Of a stretch of 64,000 nt of DNA, positions 17,438 through 25,613 are shown piece by piece. The position numbers and the translations under genes are program-made. Source of the DNA: Bradyrhizobium sp. AZCC 1721. GTDB taxonomy: Bacteria; Pseudomonadota; Alphaproteobacteria; Rhizobiales; Xanthobacteraceae. The notes under the pieces were generated by a model. The model saw nothing but the letters and a program-made list of their open reading frames with translations. It was not told the origin of the DNA and searched no databases. Location of the stretch: the NCBI RefSeq assembly GCF_036924715.1, contig NZ_JAZHSB010000001.1, forward strand, positions 6,997,001 to 7,061,000, in the 5' to 3' direction. Numbering within the stretch: position 1 is the stretch's first letter; every line of letters begins with the position of its first letter.

Positions 17438-18163
17438 TTGGATTCAGCCCCTCGTTCTCCAAATGGATTCTTGTCCTCGCTGACCACGGACGATTTCGAA
17501 TTGATCCGCCCGCATCTGCGCGCCGCCGATCTCAGCCAGGAGATGGTGCTGGTCGAAGTCGACGAAACGCTCAAGCGTGCGTACCTTCCGCACAAGGGCG
17601 TCATCTCGCTGGTCGTGAAGCTCGCGCGCGGCGAGCACGTCCAGATCGCGATGATCGGCCGCGACAGCATCTTCGGTGCATTCGCTGCCCTCGGCGACGC
17701 CGTGGCGTTGAACACCGCCGTGGTGCTGGTGCCGGGCGCGGCCTCGACGATCGATCTCGACCAGCTTCGTGCTGCCGCCGACCAGAGCGCGACGTTGCGC
17801 ACCGCGCTGACGCGGCATGGCCTCGCCGTCTATGCGCAGATCCAGCAGACCGCCGGCTGCAATGCCTCGCACACGGTGGAATCCCGGCTGGCGCGATGCC
17901 TGTTGCATACACGCGACCTCTCCGGCAGCGACAAGCTGGTCCTGACCCAGGAAGCGATGGCCCAGATGATCGGCGCACGCCGCAACAGCGTTTCGCTGGT
18001 GGCCCATACGCTGCAGCAAGCGGACTTCATCCACTACAGCCGCGGGCATATCGAAATCACCAACGTGGACGGCCTGATCAAGACGTCCTGCGAATGCTAC
18101 GCGACGGTCAGGGCGCAGTACACGAGGCTGCTGCATCCGCGCATCCACAGCGCGGCCGCGTAA
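17438..18163 (+). CDS. Crp/Fnr family transcriptional regulator
   Basis: A 241-residue protein with a cupin-like effector domain (about 10-130), a dimerisation helix and a C-terminal winged helix-turn-helix (KLVLTQEAMAQMIGARRNSV as recognition region). The effector domain lacks the Gly-Glu and Arg signature that binds cAMP and has no N-terminal cysteine cluster for an Fe-S centre, so it is neither a standard CRP nor FNR. It resembles the many effector-unknown Crp-fold regulators of Bradyrhizobium with IGRDSIFG in place of the cAMP loop. The TTG start at 17438 has AGGAGA 5 nt upstream; GTG 17360 is in frame but overlaps the -10 box. Its targets are unknown. Confidence 0.85.
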   Translation: MDSAPRSPNGFLSSLTTDDFELIRPHLRAADLSQEMVLVEVDETLKRAYLPHKGVISLVVKLARGEHVQIAMIGRDSIFGAFAALGDAVALNTAVVLVPGAASTIDLDQLRAAADQSATLRTALTRHGLAVYAQIQQTAGCNASHTVESRLARCLLHTRDLSGSDKLVLTQEAMAQMIGARRNSVSLVAHTLQQADFIHYSRGHIEITNVDGLIKTSCECYATVRAQYTRLLHPRIHSAAA

Positions 18164-18256
18164 TCGCTTTGCTGCGATCGACCACGGCCGCAGCCCGATC
18201 TGCGGTACGCCTCGCATCGCCGTTGCGCGCGAAGATTGCGACCCCCCCCTGCCTCA

Positions 18257-18270
18257 CCGTATTACTACGG
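18257..18270. promoter_or_regulatory. CCGTA-N4-TACGG dyad, upstream of the second cheY
   Basis: CCGTATTACTACGG, an exact copy, 173 bp before the CheY start and 93 bp after the Crp-like gene. Confidence 0.6.
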
Positions 18271-18442
18271 CCAATCGCGACTTCTGCGGCGTTTCGGTCC
18301 CGCAGGGGATTAACGCGCTGTTCAACGAGCCCTGATAGTTGTCACGGTGCTGACGGGTGCGGGTTCGAGACTCTTTCGCGTGCAACGCGCATTCACCTGT
18401 GTTCGGCGGCATATTGTTTGCTTGTTTGCGCGGAGTACGAAC

Positions 18443-18835
18443 ATGGCTTTTGATCTGTCGATGCCGATCCTGGTGGTCGATGACTACAGCACCATGATCC
18501 GCATCATCCGCAACCTTCTCAAGCAGCTCGGATTCGAGAATGTCGACGAGGCCAGCGATGGATCGGCTGCGCTCGCCAAGATGCAGACCAAGCGATACGG
18601 CCTCGTGATCTCCGACTGGAACATGGAGCCGATGACCGGTTACGACCTGCTCAGGGAAGTCCGCGCCAGCCCGGAATTCTCCAAGACGCCCTTCATCATG
18701 ATCACCGCTGAATCCAAGACCGAAAACGTGATCGCCGCGAAGAAGGCCGGCGTCAACAATTACATCGTCAAGCCGTTCAACGCCGCAACGCTGAAGACCA
18801 AGATGGAAGCGGTGTTTCCCGACGCAGCCGGCTGA
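18443..18835 (+). CDS. CheY-type response regulator
   Basis: A 130-residue receiver of the true CheY kind: ILVVDDYSTMIRIIRNLLKQ, phospho-Asp in LVISDWNMEPMTGYDLL, Thr in FIMITAESK and Lys in YIVKPFNAATLKTKM. It resembles motor-binding CheY proteins more closely than the operon copy at 10134-10523 (the DWNMEPMTG and VKPF context matches enterobacterial CheY). The ATG at 18443 has GGAG 6 nt upstream; the longer open frame to 18347 is not needed. It stands alone in the forward direction. Confidence 0.92.
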   Translation: MAFDLSMPILVVDDYSTMIRIIRNLLKQLGFENVDEASDGSAALAKMQTKRYGLVISDWNMEPMTGYDLLREVRASPEFSKTPFIMITAESKTENVIAAKKAGVNNYIVKPFNAATLKTKMEAVFPDAAG

Positions 18836-18880
18836 CACCATCCCGGAAGAGCGCGCTGCACACCGCAGACGCGCAGTTAG

Positions 18881-18894
18881 CCGTACTTCTACGG
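18881..18894. promoter_or_regulatory. CCGTA-N4-TACGG dyad, upstream of a small conserved gene
   Basis: CCGTACTTCTACGG, an exact copy, 66 bp before the start of the 81-residue protein gene at 18960. Confidence 0.6.
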
Positions 18895-18959
18895 TTTGAG
18901 ATTTTCACCTCCGGATAACGTTGACTGAGGATAGTTGCGTGGACCAAGGGAGTGCCCTC

Positions 18960-19205
18960 ATGTTCACGTTTGAAACGAGCGATCAGAAAGAAGTGCGGCG
19001 TCTCCGTATCGCCCAGTTCAATGGCAGGACTGCAACCGTGCATTCGGCCGGATCGGCGGTCACCGGCCACGTTCGATCGATCGTGGCAAGCAAGTCGAGC
19101 GTTCCGGCGGCGTGGACCATCACGATCATCCCGGAAGAGCCCAAGCCGACGCGCTCGCCGCGCCCCGCGGCGCGCAGCCGCTCCTTGATGGAAGATTTTT
19201 GCTGA
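18960..19205 (+). CDS. Small hypothetical protein (81 residues)
   Basis: A short protein with FETSDQKEVRRLRIAQFNGR then VTGHVRSIVASKSSVPAAWT and ITIIPEE, followed by an Arg/Pro/Ser-rich tail. Strand-like, alternating residues suggest a small beta-rich fold. AAGGGAG lies 8 nt before the ATG at 18960. The dyad 66 bp upstream ties it to the surrounding motility and signalling genes. I do not recognise a named family and give no function. Confidence 0.65.
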   Translation: MFTFETSDQKEVRRLRIAQFNGRTATVHSAGSAVTGHVRSIVASKSSVPAAWTITIIPEEPKPTRSPRPAARSRSLMEDFC

Positions 19206-19305
19206 ACGGCAGAACGGCCCGATCGCGCAGAATCGCAAGCCCCGATTCCGGCAGCGCAAAACCGCGCCGCTCAGCCGCGCATCGCAAGCTTCGCTTCGGG
19301 ATAGA

Positions 19306-19920
19306 TCAGGCGGGCTGCAGCAGCGCCTTGCGAACCAGATCCGCGGTGTTGCGGGCGCCAAGCTTGCGCATGGCCTCGGCGCGATGGCTCTCGAATGTTC
19401 TTGGGCTGATATTCATCCGCAAGGCGCCTTGCTTGTTGGAGCAACCTTCGCTGATCAGGCTCAGCACCTCGCGCTCGCGCCTGGTCAGAGGCTTCTGGCC
19501 TGACCCCGGGGCCAACATCAGGCCCGGCCTGCGGGCGCCATCCGCGGAGCGGCCGGGCTGGCCCTCGCCCGCCTGCTTGCGAACGGCGTCGGACACCGGA
19601 TGATTGTCCGACATCTGCTTCACCAGAGCGCAGACGCGCTCGGTTTGCTGAAGCGCGTTCTCCACCACCTGTTGCAGGTAGAGCCGGTTGCCGGATCCCT
19701 GCGAAAGCTGGTGGCTGTGCTGCTTGATCTCATTCATGTAGAGCAGCAGCGCTGTCAGCGGTCCGTTCAATTGCCGGGCGATCGCCGCTCCCGCCTCTTC
19801 CGCGGCACGCGAGCGCGCGGCGGATAGCTGCACGATCTCAGGATTCTCTTCGAGAGGTGTGACGTTTTCCATCCACTTCGTGAAGTGCGAATCAGCGGCG
19901 CGATGATCTTGTCCCGACAT
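19306..19920 (-). CDS. LuxR-type regulator fused to a degenerate histidine-kinase dimerisation domain
   Basis: A 204-residue protein. The C-terminus (about 140-200) is a LuxR helix-turn-helix (LTRREREVLSLISEGCSNKQ, then ISPRTFESHRAEAMRKLGAR). The N-terminal helical part (about 40-105) resembles the dimerisation and phosphotransfer helices of FixL-type kinases: IARQLNGPLTALLLYMNEI aligns with the AHELNQPL box, with Arg49 in place of the phosphorylated His, followed by a helix like the second DHp helix. There is no receiver. I infer a regulator that dimerises through a dead kinase module. A one-mismatch dyad is 48 bp upstream. The start is uncertain because no ribosome-binding site is obvious. 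Confidence 0.8.
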   Translation of the reverse strand: MSGQDHRAADSHFTKWMENVTPLEENPEIVQLSAARSRAAEEAGAAIARQLNGPLTALLLYMNEIKQHSHQLSQGSGNRLYLQQVVENALQQTERVCALVKQMSDNHPVSDAVRKQAGEGQPGRSADGARRPGLMLAPGSGQKPLTRREREVLSLISEGCSNKQGALRMNISPRTFESHRAEAMRKLGARNTADLVRKALLQPA

Positions 19921-19967
19921 ATAACTATTTTATCGGTTCCACCCTCTTTCATGGTTAACTTCTTAAC

Positions 19968-19981
19968 CGGTAAGAATACGG
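19968..19981. promoter_or_regulatory. CCGTA-N4-TACGG dyad (one mismatch), upstream of the LuxR-type gene
   Basis: CGGTAAGAATACGG, 48 bp before the leftward start at 19920. One base differs from the consensus. Confidence 0.45.
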
Positions 19982-20094
19982 AGAAGTCCGCCAGCCCGTC
20001 TCGCCGCCGGACTAAATCGGGCTAAAATCATTCGAAATCAGGTGTCTTCAGCCGAAATACATGCTCCGAACATAAAAGCCGTTGCACGCCAGCC

Positions 20095-20108
20095 CCGTAT
20101 TTTAACGG
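20095..20108. promoter_or_regulatory. CCGTA-N4-TACGG dyad (one mismatch) in the divergent region
   Basis: CCGTATTTTAACGG, 175 bp from the LuxR-type start on one side and 205 bp from the secreted-protein start on the other. Confidence 0.4.
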
Positions 20109-20312
20109 TGAGCGCATTTGCTTTGTTAATAGACCTCCGCCGGTTCTCGGTGTGATTTCCTGTCGGCGCCCCAAGCCGGCGTCTCCCTTCCCCCTCGACG
20201 CCCGTTGCGCGCGACGGCTTGCTCGCGGCATCGCCCTGATTACATGCGCCGGCAGCCCCGCAATGATCGAGGCCCAAATCATCCCGCAACGAATCCAAAA
20301 AGGGAGACCGCG

Positions 20313-20735
20313 ATGTCGCAGGCAAAGGGATTATGGATGGCGATGGCCGTGCTGGCCGGCGTCCTGACGTTCAGCTCGGGCGTGGCGGCGCAAAACCCAC
20401 CGGCAGCGGCGGAGAACGCCCCGCCGACGGCCGACAACGCCGTGATGCTCACCGTATTCCTCAAACATGACCAGTCGCGGCCCCTGAGCGAACTCAACGC
20501 GCAGCTTCAGCGGCAGGGATACTACAAGGCTTTCCCGCCTGACGGCGTCGAAGTCGTGAGCTGGTATGTCATGATGGGGATCGGACAGGTGGTCACGCTG
20601 CGGCTGCCGGCGTCGCGATTGCGCGAGGTCAACCGCATCCTCGAGAACACGGCCTGGGGCAGTTACCGCACCGAGTTCTATCCGACCTACGATTACAAGG
20701 CGATCGGCACCGCAGCGCACGAGAAGGCGCAGTAG
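20313..20735 (+). CDS. Secreted hypothetical protein (140 residues)
   Basis: A Sec signal peptide (MSQAKGLWMAMAVLAGVLTF, cleavage near VAAQ) is followed by an Ala/Pro/Asn-rich linker and a compact domain of about 90 residues (VMLTVFLKHDQSRPLSELNA then GYYKAFPPDGVEVVSWYVMM). It is predicted periplasmic. AGGGAG lies 7 nt before the ATG at 20313. The type resembles small conserved periplasmic proteins of Bradyrhizobium; I do not recognise a named domain. It may be the target of the dyads in the region upstream. Confidence 0.75.
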   Translation: MSQAKGLWMAMAVLAGVLTFSSGVAAQNPPAAAENAPPTADNAVMLTVFLKHDQSRPLSELNAQLQRQGYYKAFPPDGVEVVSWYVMMGIGQVVTLRLPASRLREVNRILENTAWGSYRTEFYPTYDYKAIGTAAHEKAQ

Positions 20736-20743
20736 GCTTGAGG

Positions 20744-20950
20744 TCAGCCGAGCCTGGAGATCTGCTCCTCGGTCACGACGCGCTCGACATTCTCGGATTT
20801 GCTCCTGATGCGATAGCGCGGGCGGCCGTCGGCTTCGATCGGCAGGCAGGAAACGATGGTGTAGACGCTTCGTTCCTTCGCCACGGCGCGGCCCTGCGGC
20901 CCCTGCTGCTGGTGATGAACGTCGTCGTTGATCGCGAAATTATGGGCCAT
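20744..20950 (-). CDS. Small hypothetical protein (68 residues)
   Basis: MAHNFAINDDVHHQQQGPQG opens a 68-residue cytoplasmic protein whose second half (YTIVSCLPIEADGRPRYRIR) looks like a short beta-sheet domain. Codon choice fits the genome and the product has the look of a conserved rhizobial small protein. A longer open frame continues upstream to 21538, but it runs antisense to the glycoside hydrolase gene, so the ATG at 20950 is preferred. Function unknown. Confidence 0.65.
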   Translation of the reverse strand: MAHNFAINDDVHHQQQGPQGRAVAKERSVYTIVSCLPIEADGRPRYRIRSKSENVERVVTEEQISRLG

Positions 20951-21048
20951 CGTCGGTCTTTCCGCTGAAAAAGCGCTTGTAGTCTCAACGGCCTGGCAAC
21001 GCAACACCTTGTGCGCCTGATGTGCTTCGGATTTCGGGGTCCACCGCG

Positions 21049-22053
21049 TCAGGCCGTCAGGAGCGCCTTTCGCTTGCCGACGCGCGCGATCGATTTCTCG
21101 ATCGCCGAACCGGACAAGGTTCCCTCGCGCAGGCTGTCTGCGATGTATTCGGCAATCCCGGCCATCTGCTGTTCCTGATCGAACAAATTGTTGCCGATGC
21201 AGAGCATGTCCATGCCGGCTTTGAGCGATTGCAGGCTGGCTTCCCGCGTGCCCAACGCCTTCTGCAATCCCTGCATCTGCATATCGTCGGTGATCAAGAG
21301 CGTATCCGGAAGGCGCTTGCGCAAGCGGCCAAGCCCCGCCGCGGACAGCGTCATCGGGCAATGTTCGTCCCATTGTCTGACGATGGCGTGGCTGACCAGC
21401 ACCGCATCGCCGAACATTGCTGGTGCAAGCGAATAGAACAGCTCTTCCTGCTCCCCGCGAAGGGCCTCGGAGATATCCATGAATTCCTGATGCGAATCCA
21501 CCACCGCGCCGCCGATGCCGGGGAAATGCTTCAGGCACAGGCCGATGCGCTGCGTCCGCGCCACCTCGCTTGCCAGCAACGCATTGGCTTCCACCTCGGC
21601 GATGTCGGCGGAGTAGGAACGCTCGATCCTGCCGATATTGGGGCTGTCGGGATTGTAGTCGACGTCGATGACCGGCGCGAAATCATAGTGGATGCCGAGC
21701 CGCCGCATCTCGGCAAAGCTCGTGGTGAGGATCGCGTGCTTTTGATCCGATGCGAGGAGATTGAATTCCCTCGCACTGGGAAGCGGCGCAAACCCGCGGT
21801 TTTCCTTCAGCCGCCGTACCAATCCACCTTCCTGGTCGATGAACACCATCGGCCGCGACGGCAGCGCGGAAATCTCCGCGCAAAGGCGTTGCACCTGTTC
21901 AGGCGATTCAATGTTGTTGTCGTATTCTCGCGTCCGGCAGGAATAATCGAACAGGATCACCCCGCCGAGACCGTAGCGGGCCGCAAATTCCTTCAGCCAA
22001 TTGGGAACGATCTTGCCGAAGAAGCCGAGAATGAAGAGTTCGCCGATGGGCAT
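21049..22053 (-). CDS. Glycoside hydrolase family 3, NagZ-like beta-N-acetylhexosaminidase
   Basis: A 334-residue single-domain GH3 enzyme, the length of cytoplasmic NagZ. The start region IGELFILGFFG, the substrate loop MVFIDQEGGLVRRLKE, the general acid/base loop KHFPGIGGAVVDSHQEF with the Asp-His dyad, and the nucleophile Asp in LLITDDMQMQGL are all present. NagZ removes N-acetylglucosamine from muropeptides in peptidoglycan recycling; related enzymes act on other beta-hexosides. I place the start at ATG 22053 with GGAG 9 nt upstream; a GTG at 22146 is in frame. No recycling genes are next to it, so the physiological substrate is inferred. Confidence 0.85.
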   Translation of the reverse strand: MPIGELFILGFFGKIVPNWLKEFAARYGLGGVILFDYSCRTREYDNNIESPEQVQRLCAEISALPSRPMVFIDQEGGLVRRLKENRGFAPLPSAREFNLLASDQKHAILTTSFAEMRRLGIHYDFAPVIDVDYNPDSPNIGRIERSYSADIAEVEANALLASEVARTQRIGLCLKHFPGIGGAVVDSHQEFMDISEALRGEQEELFYSLAPAMFGDAVLVSHAIVRQWDEHCPMTLSAAGLGRLRKRLPDTLLITDDMQMQGLQKALGTREASLQSLKAGMDMLCIGNNLFDQEQQMAGIAEYIADSLREGTLSGSAIEKSIARVGKRKALLTA

Positions 22054-22386
22054 GCTGGCAGCTCCAAGAGCAATCCTGCCAATACTGCGTCCTGAAGTCG
22101 ACCATCTTGGTCGCAATTGCACCAACGCAGTCACGTTAGGGACCACGCCTTAGGTTCCAGCCGCGGCTAGCTGGATATGTGATGGGTCGCACATTTGTCA
22201 GCGCGCGAATGGGCTAGGCTTTTGGTCGCGAGAGGTGCTGTGCCAGGCGCGGCTTGGGCGCTTCTGGGGCGAAAGACACAAGCTGAAGGCGTGTACGCAA
22301 TGTGGCGCATTCTGAATTTCCCATCGATCAATCCAGTCTCAACCCGCTCATGTCGGCCGGGCGTTCGTGACGCGATTTCGAGGCCC
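22054..22386. other. Divergent intergenic region
   Basis: It lies between the GH3 gene and the Sel1-repeat gene. Both must be transcribed from here. I see no clear dyad, box or terminator. Confidence 0.45.
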
Positions 22387-23148
22387 ATGAAGCGAGCCGT
22401 CGTCGTTATGGCTTGCTGCCTCGCTGTGCTGACGGCCCCCCACGCCGCACTTGCCGACGCCGCGTCCGATCGGGACATGGCCACTCGCTACGAGCAGGCG
22501 GCGCAAGCGGGCGATGATGAGGCCCAGTTCTATCTCGGGGCGCTCTATTCGTCAGGCGTCGGTCGTCCGCGCAGCGACCAGGAGGCATTTCGCTGGTTCT
22601 TGCGCGCGGCCGATCAGGGGCATGCCCACGCCATGCTGATCGTTGCCGGCCTCTACGCGAGCGGGCGCGGCGTAGCGAAGGAAAATGTGAAGGCCTATTC
22701 CTGGGCCCACATCGTCGCTTCCGCCAGCAAGCTCGACGAGGACCGCAACGGTGCGCGGCAACTGATGTCCCTTCTCATGAAGAAGATGACGAGCGACGAG
22801 ATCGGCCGTGCCGTGGTGGCCGCAAGAGAATGGCGCGCCGTTCGGGTTGCTGGCGCGCCAAAGGACTCCGTCAAGGCTTCCGACAAGGCGTCGAAAATCG
22901 AAAGAGCACTAGACAGCCCGGACCAACCCGCGCCGGCCGCGCCCCCACCTGCGCCCGCCGTCGTGCAGCCAGCGCCCGCCGCCACGCCGTCGCCTGCTAT
23001 CCCGCAGCCGGCGCCATCCAACACCACGGTATTGCAGGCATCTCCCAAGGCCACGTCGGCAGCTCCAATGAAGAATGCAAAGAAAGAAGACGTTCGTGAT
23101 CTGCTCGACCAGGTTCCATCGGGCCTGCGCAAGCGGTTTGGTTTCTGA
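22387..23148 (+). CDS. Secreted Sel1-repeat protein with a proline-rich tail
   Basis: The 253-residue protein has a signal peptide (MKRAVVVMACCLAVLTAP, cleavage near ALADA), then two or three Sel1/TPR-like repeats (AAQAGDDEAQFYLGALYSSG; RAADQGHAHAMLIVAGLYAS), and a Pro/Ala-rich low-complexity segment (about 170-225) before a short charged end. Sel1 repeats are helical protein-binding scaffolds. It precedes the exporter genes by 15 bp and may be cotranscribed with them. The ATG at 22387 is chosen because it starts the signal peptide; the open frame extends 192 bp upstream. Confidence 0.82.
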   Translation: MKRAVVVMACCLAVLTAPHAALADAASDRDMATRYEQAAQAGDDEAQFYLGALYSSGVGRPRSDQEAFRWFLRAADQGHAHAMLIVAGLYASGRGVAKENVKAYSWAHIVASASKLDEDRNGARQLMSLLMKKMTSDEIGRAVVAAREWRAVRVAGAPKDSVKASDKASKIERALDSPDQPAPAAPPPAPAVVQPAPAATPSPAIPQPAPSNTTVLQASPKATSAAPMKNAKKEDVRDLLDQVPSGLRKRFGF

Positions 23149-23163
23149 GTCAGGGGAGGCACC

Positions 23164-24369
23164 ATGAAGTTGCAGCATCTGATCGCAACCGGCATTCTGG
23201 CCGTCGCCACGGCAGGGGTTGGCTATTACGCCTATCCCCACTTGCTTCGTGCACCGTTGGTGACCACCAGCATTGCGGGCCTCGCGCCGGTTTCCGAAGC
23301 GGTTTACGGAACCGGCACCGTCGAGCCCGAGCGCTGGGCCAAAGTAGTGCCGCTGCAGCGCCGCCGGCTGGTCGAGCTTTGCAGATGCGAGGGACAGGTG
23401 GTGAAGGCCGGCCAGGTCCTCGGTCGCCAGGACGACGCCGAGGAGCGCAGCGCGCTGGATCAGATGGAAATCAATCGCGGCCAGCTCGAACGCGATCTGG
23501 CGCGCGCCGAGAAGGATCGCGACAAGAGCGACGCCGCGCGCACCGACTACGAGCAGCGCTGGACCAAGCTCGAGGAAACAAAATCGCGGATCGCCGCGCA
23601 GAAGGTACGGCTCGACTCGCTGCTGCTGAGAGCTCCGCTCGACGGCATGGTGCTGCGGCGCGACGGCGAGGTCGGCGAGATCGCCGGCCCCACCGATGTC
23701 TTGTTCTGGGTTGGACCGCCTGCGCCGATGCAGGTCGTTGCCGAAATCAATGAGGAGGAAATCAACCGCATCGCGACCGGCCAGAAGGCTTTTCTGCGAA
23801 GCGAAGCTTTCCCCGGAAGGGCCCTGCGAGCCACGGTCTCCCAGATCACGCCAAAGGGCGACCCGACCCGCAAAACCTTCCGCGTCTATCTGCGGCTGCC
23901 GCAGGACACGCCGCTGCGAATTGGCATGTCGGCCGAGGTCAATATCATCTTCCGCGAGAAGCAGGCGGCCATTGTCGTACCGGCGGAGGCCGTCGCAGCC
24001 GGTTCGGTTCAGATGGTCGATGACGGCCGGATCAAACGTGTGCCGGTGACGGTCGGCATCCGTGGCAACCGCAATATCGAGATCCTCGGCGACATATCCA
24101 AGGGCACCGCGGTGCTTTCGCCCGCCCGCACGGATCTCGCCGAGGGCGCCAGGATTCGCATCGACAGCAACTCGGCCAAAGTTGTGGAGCCGGCGCCCAC
24201 GAGTGAACCGACCGATCAGCCAGCCGGGACACCCGAATCTGTCGCGGTAGCTTCGGCCACCACAGCTCCTTCGGATCCCGATGATGCGGTGATCTCGGCA
24301 GCCATGACCGCCCACATCGATTCCGTCGTCAACGACGCCCGTCGCAACCTCATCAGCAACAGCCGGTAA
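23164..24369 (+). CDS. HlyD/MacA-type membrane fusion protein
   Basis: A 401-residue periplasmic adaptor: an N-terminal membrane anchor (about 6-24), a first lipoyl half (TGTVEPERWAKVVPLQRRRL then VVKAGQVLGRQDD), an alpha-helical hairpin (about 95-150), a second lipoyl half (VRLDSLLLRAPLDGMVLRRD), a beta-barrel domain and an extended Pro/Thr-rich C-terminal tail. It would bridge the permease encoded next to an outer-membrane channel not present here. Gene order adaptor, permease, ATPase matches MacAB and cyanobacterial DevBCA exporters. The cargo is unknown. Confidence 0.9.
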   Translation: MKLQHLIATGILAVATAGVGYYAYPHLLRAPLVTTSIAGLAPVSEAVYGTGTVEPERWAKVVPLQRRRLVELCRCEGQVVKAGQVLGRQDDAEERSALDQMEINRGQLERDLARAEKDRDKSDAARTDYEQRWTKLEETKSRIAAQKVRLDSLLLRAPLDGMVLRRDGEVGEIAGPTDVLFWVGPPAPMQVVAEINEEEINRIATGQKAFLRSEAFPGRALRATVSQITPKGDPTRKTFRVYLRLPQDTPLRIGMSAEVNIIFREKQAAIVVPAEAVAAGSVQMVDDGRIKRVPVTVGIRGNRNIEILGDISKGTAVLSPARTDLAEGARIRIDSNSAKVVEPAPTSEPTDQPAGTPESVAVASATTAPSDPDDAVISAAMTAHIDSVVNDARRNLISNSR

Positions 24370-24374
24370 GTGCC

Positions 24375-25613
24375 GTGAAGCTTCTGTTCAACATCGCATG
24401 GACCCATGTCAGCGCCCGGGTACGCCAGACTCTGGTGGGTATGGCCGGCGTCGCCATGGGGGTCGGCTTCACCATCATGATGGCCGGCCTGATGCAGGGC
24501 TCGCAGATCGATTTCCTGCGGCAGCTCGTCGACACCATGCCGCACATCACGGTCGATGATGAACGGCGCTCCGTGCCCACGCAACCCGCAGAGCAGGAAT
24601 ATGCAGCGGTCCAAATGGCCGACATCGCCAATGTCGGCAAGCGTCCCGGCATCAAATATCCGGAATCGGTGATGAGCTCGCTGCGCTCCTGGATACCCGG
24701 CGACGTGACGCCCTCGGTGGCGACCAGCGCGATCATCGATCATGGCGGCGCCCGCATCGGGATCACCTTGACCGGCATCGACCCCCGCCGTGAGATCCAG
24801 GTCTCGAAACTCGGCTCGCAGATGCGCGAGGGAAAGCTCGACGATCTTTCACGCGCGCCGAACGGCATCATCGTCGGCGAGGCGCTCGCCGAAAAACTCG
24901 GCGTGAAAACCGGCAACACTGTCCTCCTGGTCGGCGGCCAGGGCACCCGGCTGAATTCGACGGTGGCCGGGCTGTTTCGCTCCGGCTTGAAGCGCGTCGA
25001 TGAGAGCCAGATCTATTCGCTGGCCGGGACGGCGCAGCTCATGATGGGGCAAAGCGGGGTCGTCAACCAGTTGCGGCTGCGGTTGAACGATCCGATGTCG
25101 GCGCAAAAGGTTGCCGCCCAGGTCGAAGCGCAAACCGGTTACAAGTCGGTGTCCTGGCAGGAAGCCAATGCCGACTTGCTGTCGACCTTTACCGTGCGTG
25201 ATTTCATCGTGCTCACGGTGATGGCAGCGATGCTGCTGACATCGTCCTTTGCCACCTACAACATCATCTCGACGATCACGCACGAGAAGCGTCAAGACAT
25301 CGCAATCATGAAATCGCTGGGCATGCGCGAGTATGCAGTGCGGCGGATCTTCATCATCGAATCCATCATTATCGGCGTGGTCGGCATCCTGTTCGGGTGG
25401 ATCCTCGGTTACCTGCTCTGCTACGGCTGGTCGAAGATCACGATCTTCAATCCGCTGACCGGCACGACCGTTCCGCTGCAAATCTATTACTCTGCGATGC
25501 ACTATGTGGTCGCCGGCGGCATATCGCTGCTCTGCTGCGCAGGCGCGGCCTATTTCCCCGCACGCAAGGCAACGCGCGTGCATCCAGTCGACATCATCCG
25601 GGGGGCATCATGA
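24375..25613 (+). CDS. ABC exporter permease with FtsX domain (DevC/MacB-like)
   Basis: A 412-residue membrane protein with one N-terminal transmembrane helix, a large periplasmic MacB-type domain (about 45-265) and a C-terminal FtsX domain with three helices (VLTVMAAMLLTSSFATYNII, IIGVVGILFGWILGYLL, and VAGGISLLCCAGAAYFPARK). The final APVDIIRG-like stretch (VHPVDIIRGAS) is the family hallmark. These mechanotransmission transporters move lipids, peptides or toxins from the periplasmic side. The gene overlaps the ATPase gene by ATGA at 25610-25613. Confidence 0.9.
   Translation: MKLLFNIAWTHVSARVRQTLVGMAGVAMGVGFTIMMAGLMQGSQIDFLRQLVDTMPHITVDDERRSVPTQPAEQEYAAVQMADIANVGKRPGIKYPESVMSSLRSWIPGDVTPSVATSAIIDHGGARIGITLTGIDPRREIQVSKLGSQMREGKLDDLSRAPNGIIVGEALAEKLGVKTGNTVLLVGGQGTRLNSTVAGLFRSGLKRVDESQIYSLAGTAQLMMGQSGVVNQLRLRLNDPMSAQKVAAQVEAQTGYKSVSWQEANADLLSTFTVRDFIVLTVMAAMLLTSSFATYNIISTITHEKRQDIAIMKSLGMREYAVRRIFIIESIIIGVVGILFGWILGYLLCYGWSKITIFNPLTGTTVPLQIYYSAMHYVVAGGISLLCCAGAAYFPARKATRVHPVDIIRGAS

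Larger units (their letters stand above)
19921..20312. other. Divergent intergenic region with two dyad-like sites
   Basis: No gene is supported. It separates the leftward LuxR-type gene from the rightward secreted-protein gene and holds two near-matches to the CCGTA-N4-TACGG dyad (19968-19981 and 20095-20108). Confidence 0.5.

Noticed and set aside
19955..19966. TTAA-N4-TTAA as a CtrA site
   Set aside because: CtrA sites have seven bases between the half-sites; here there are four.
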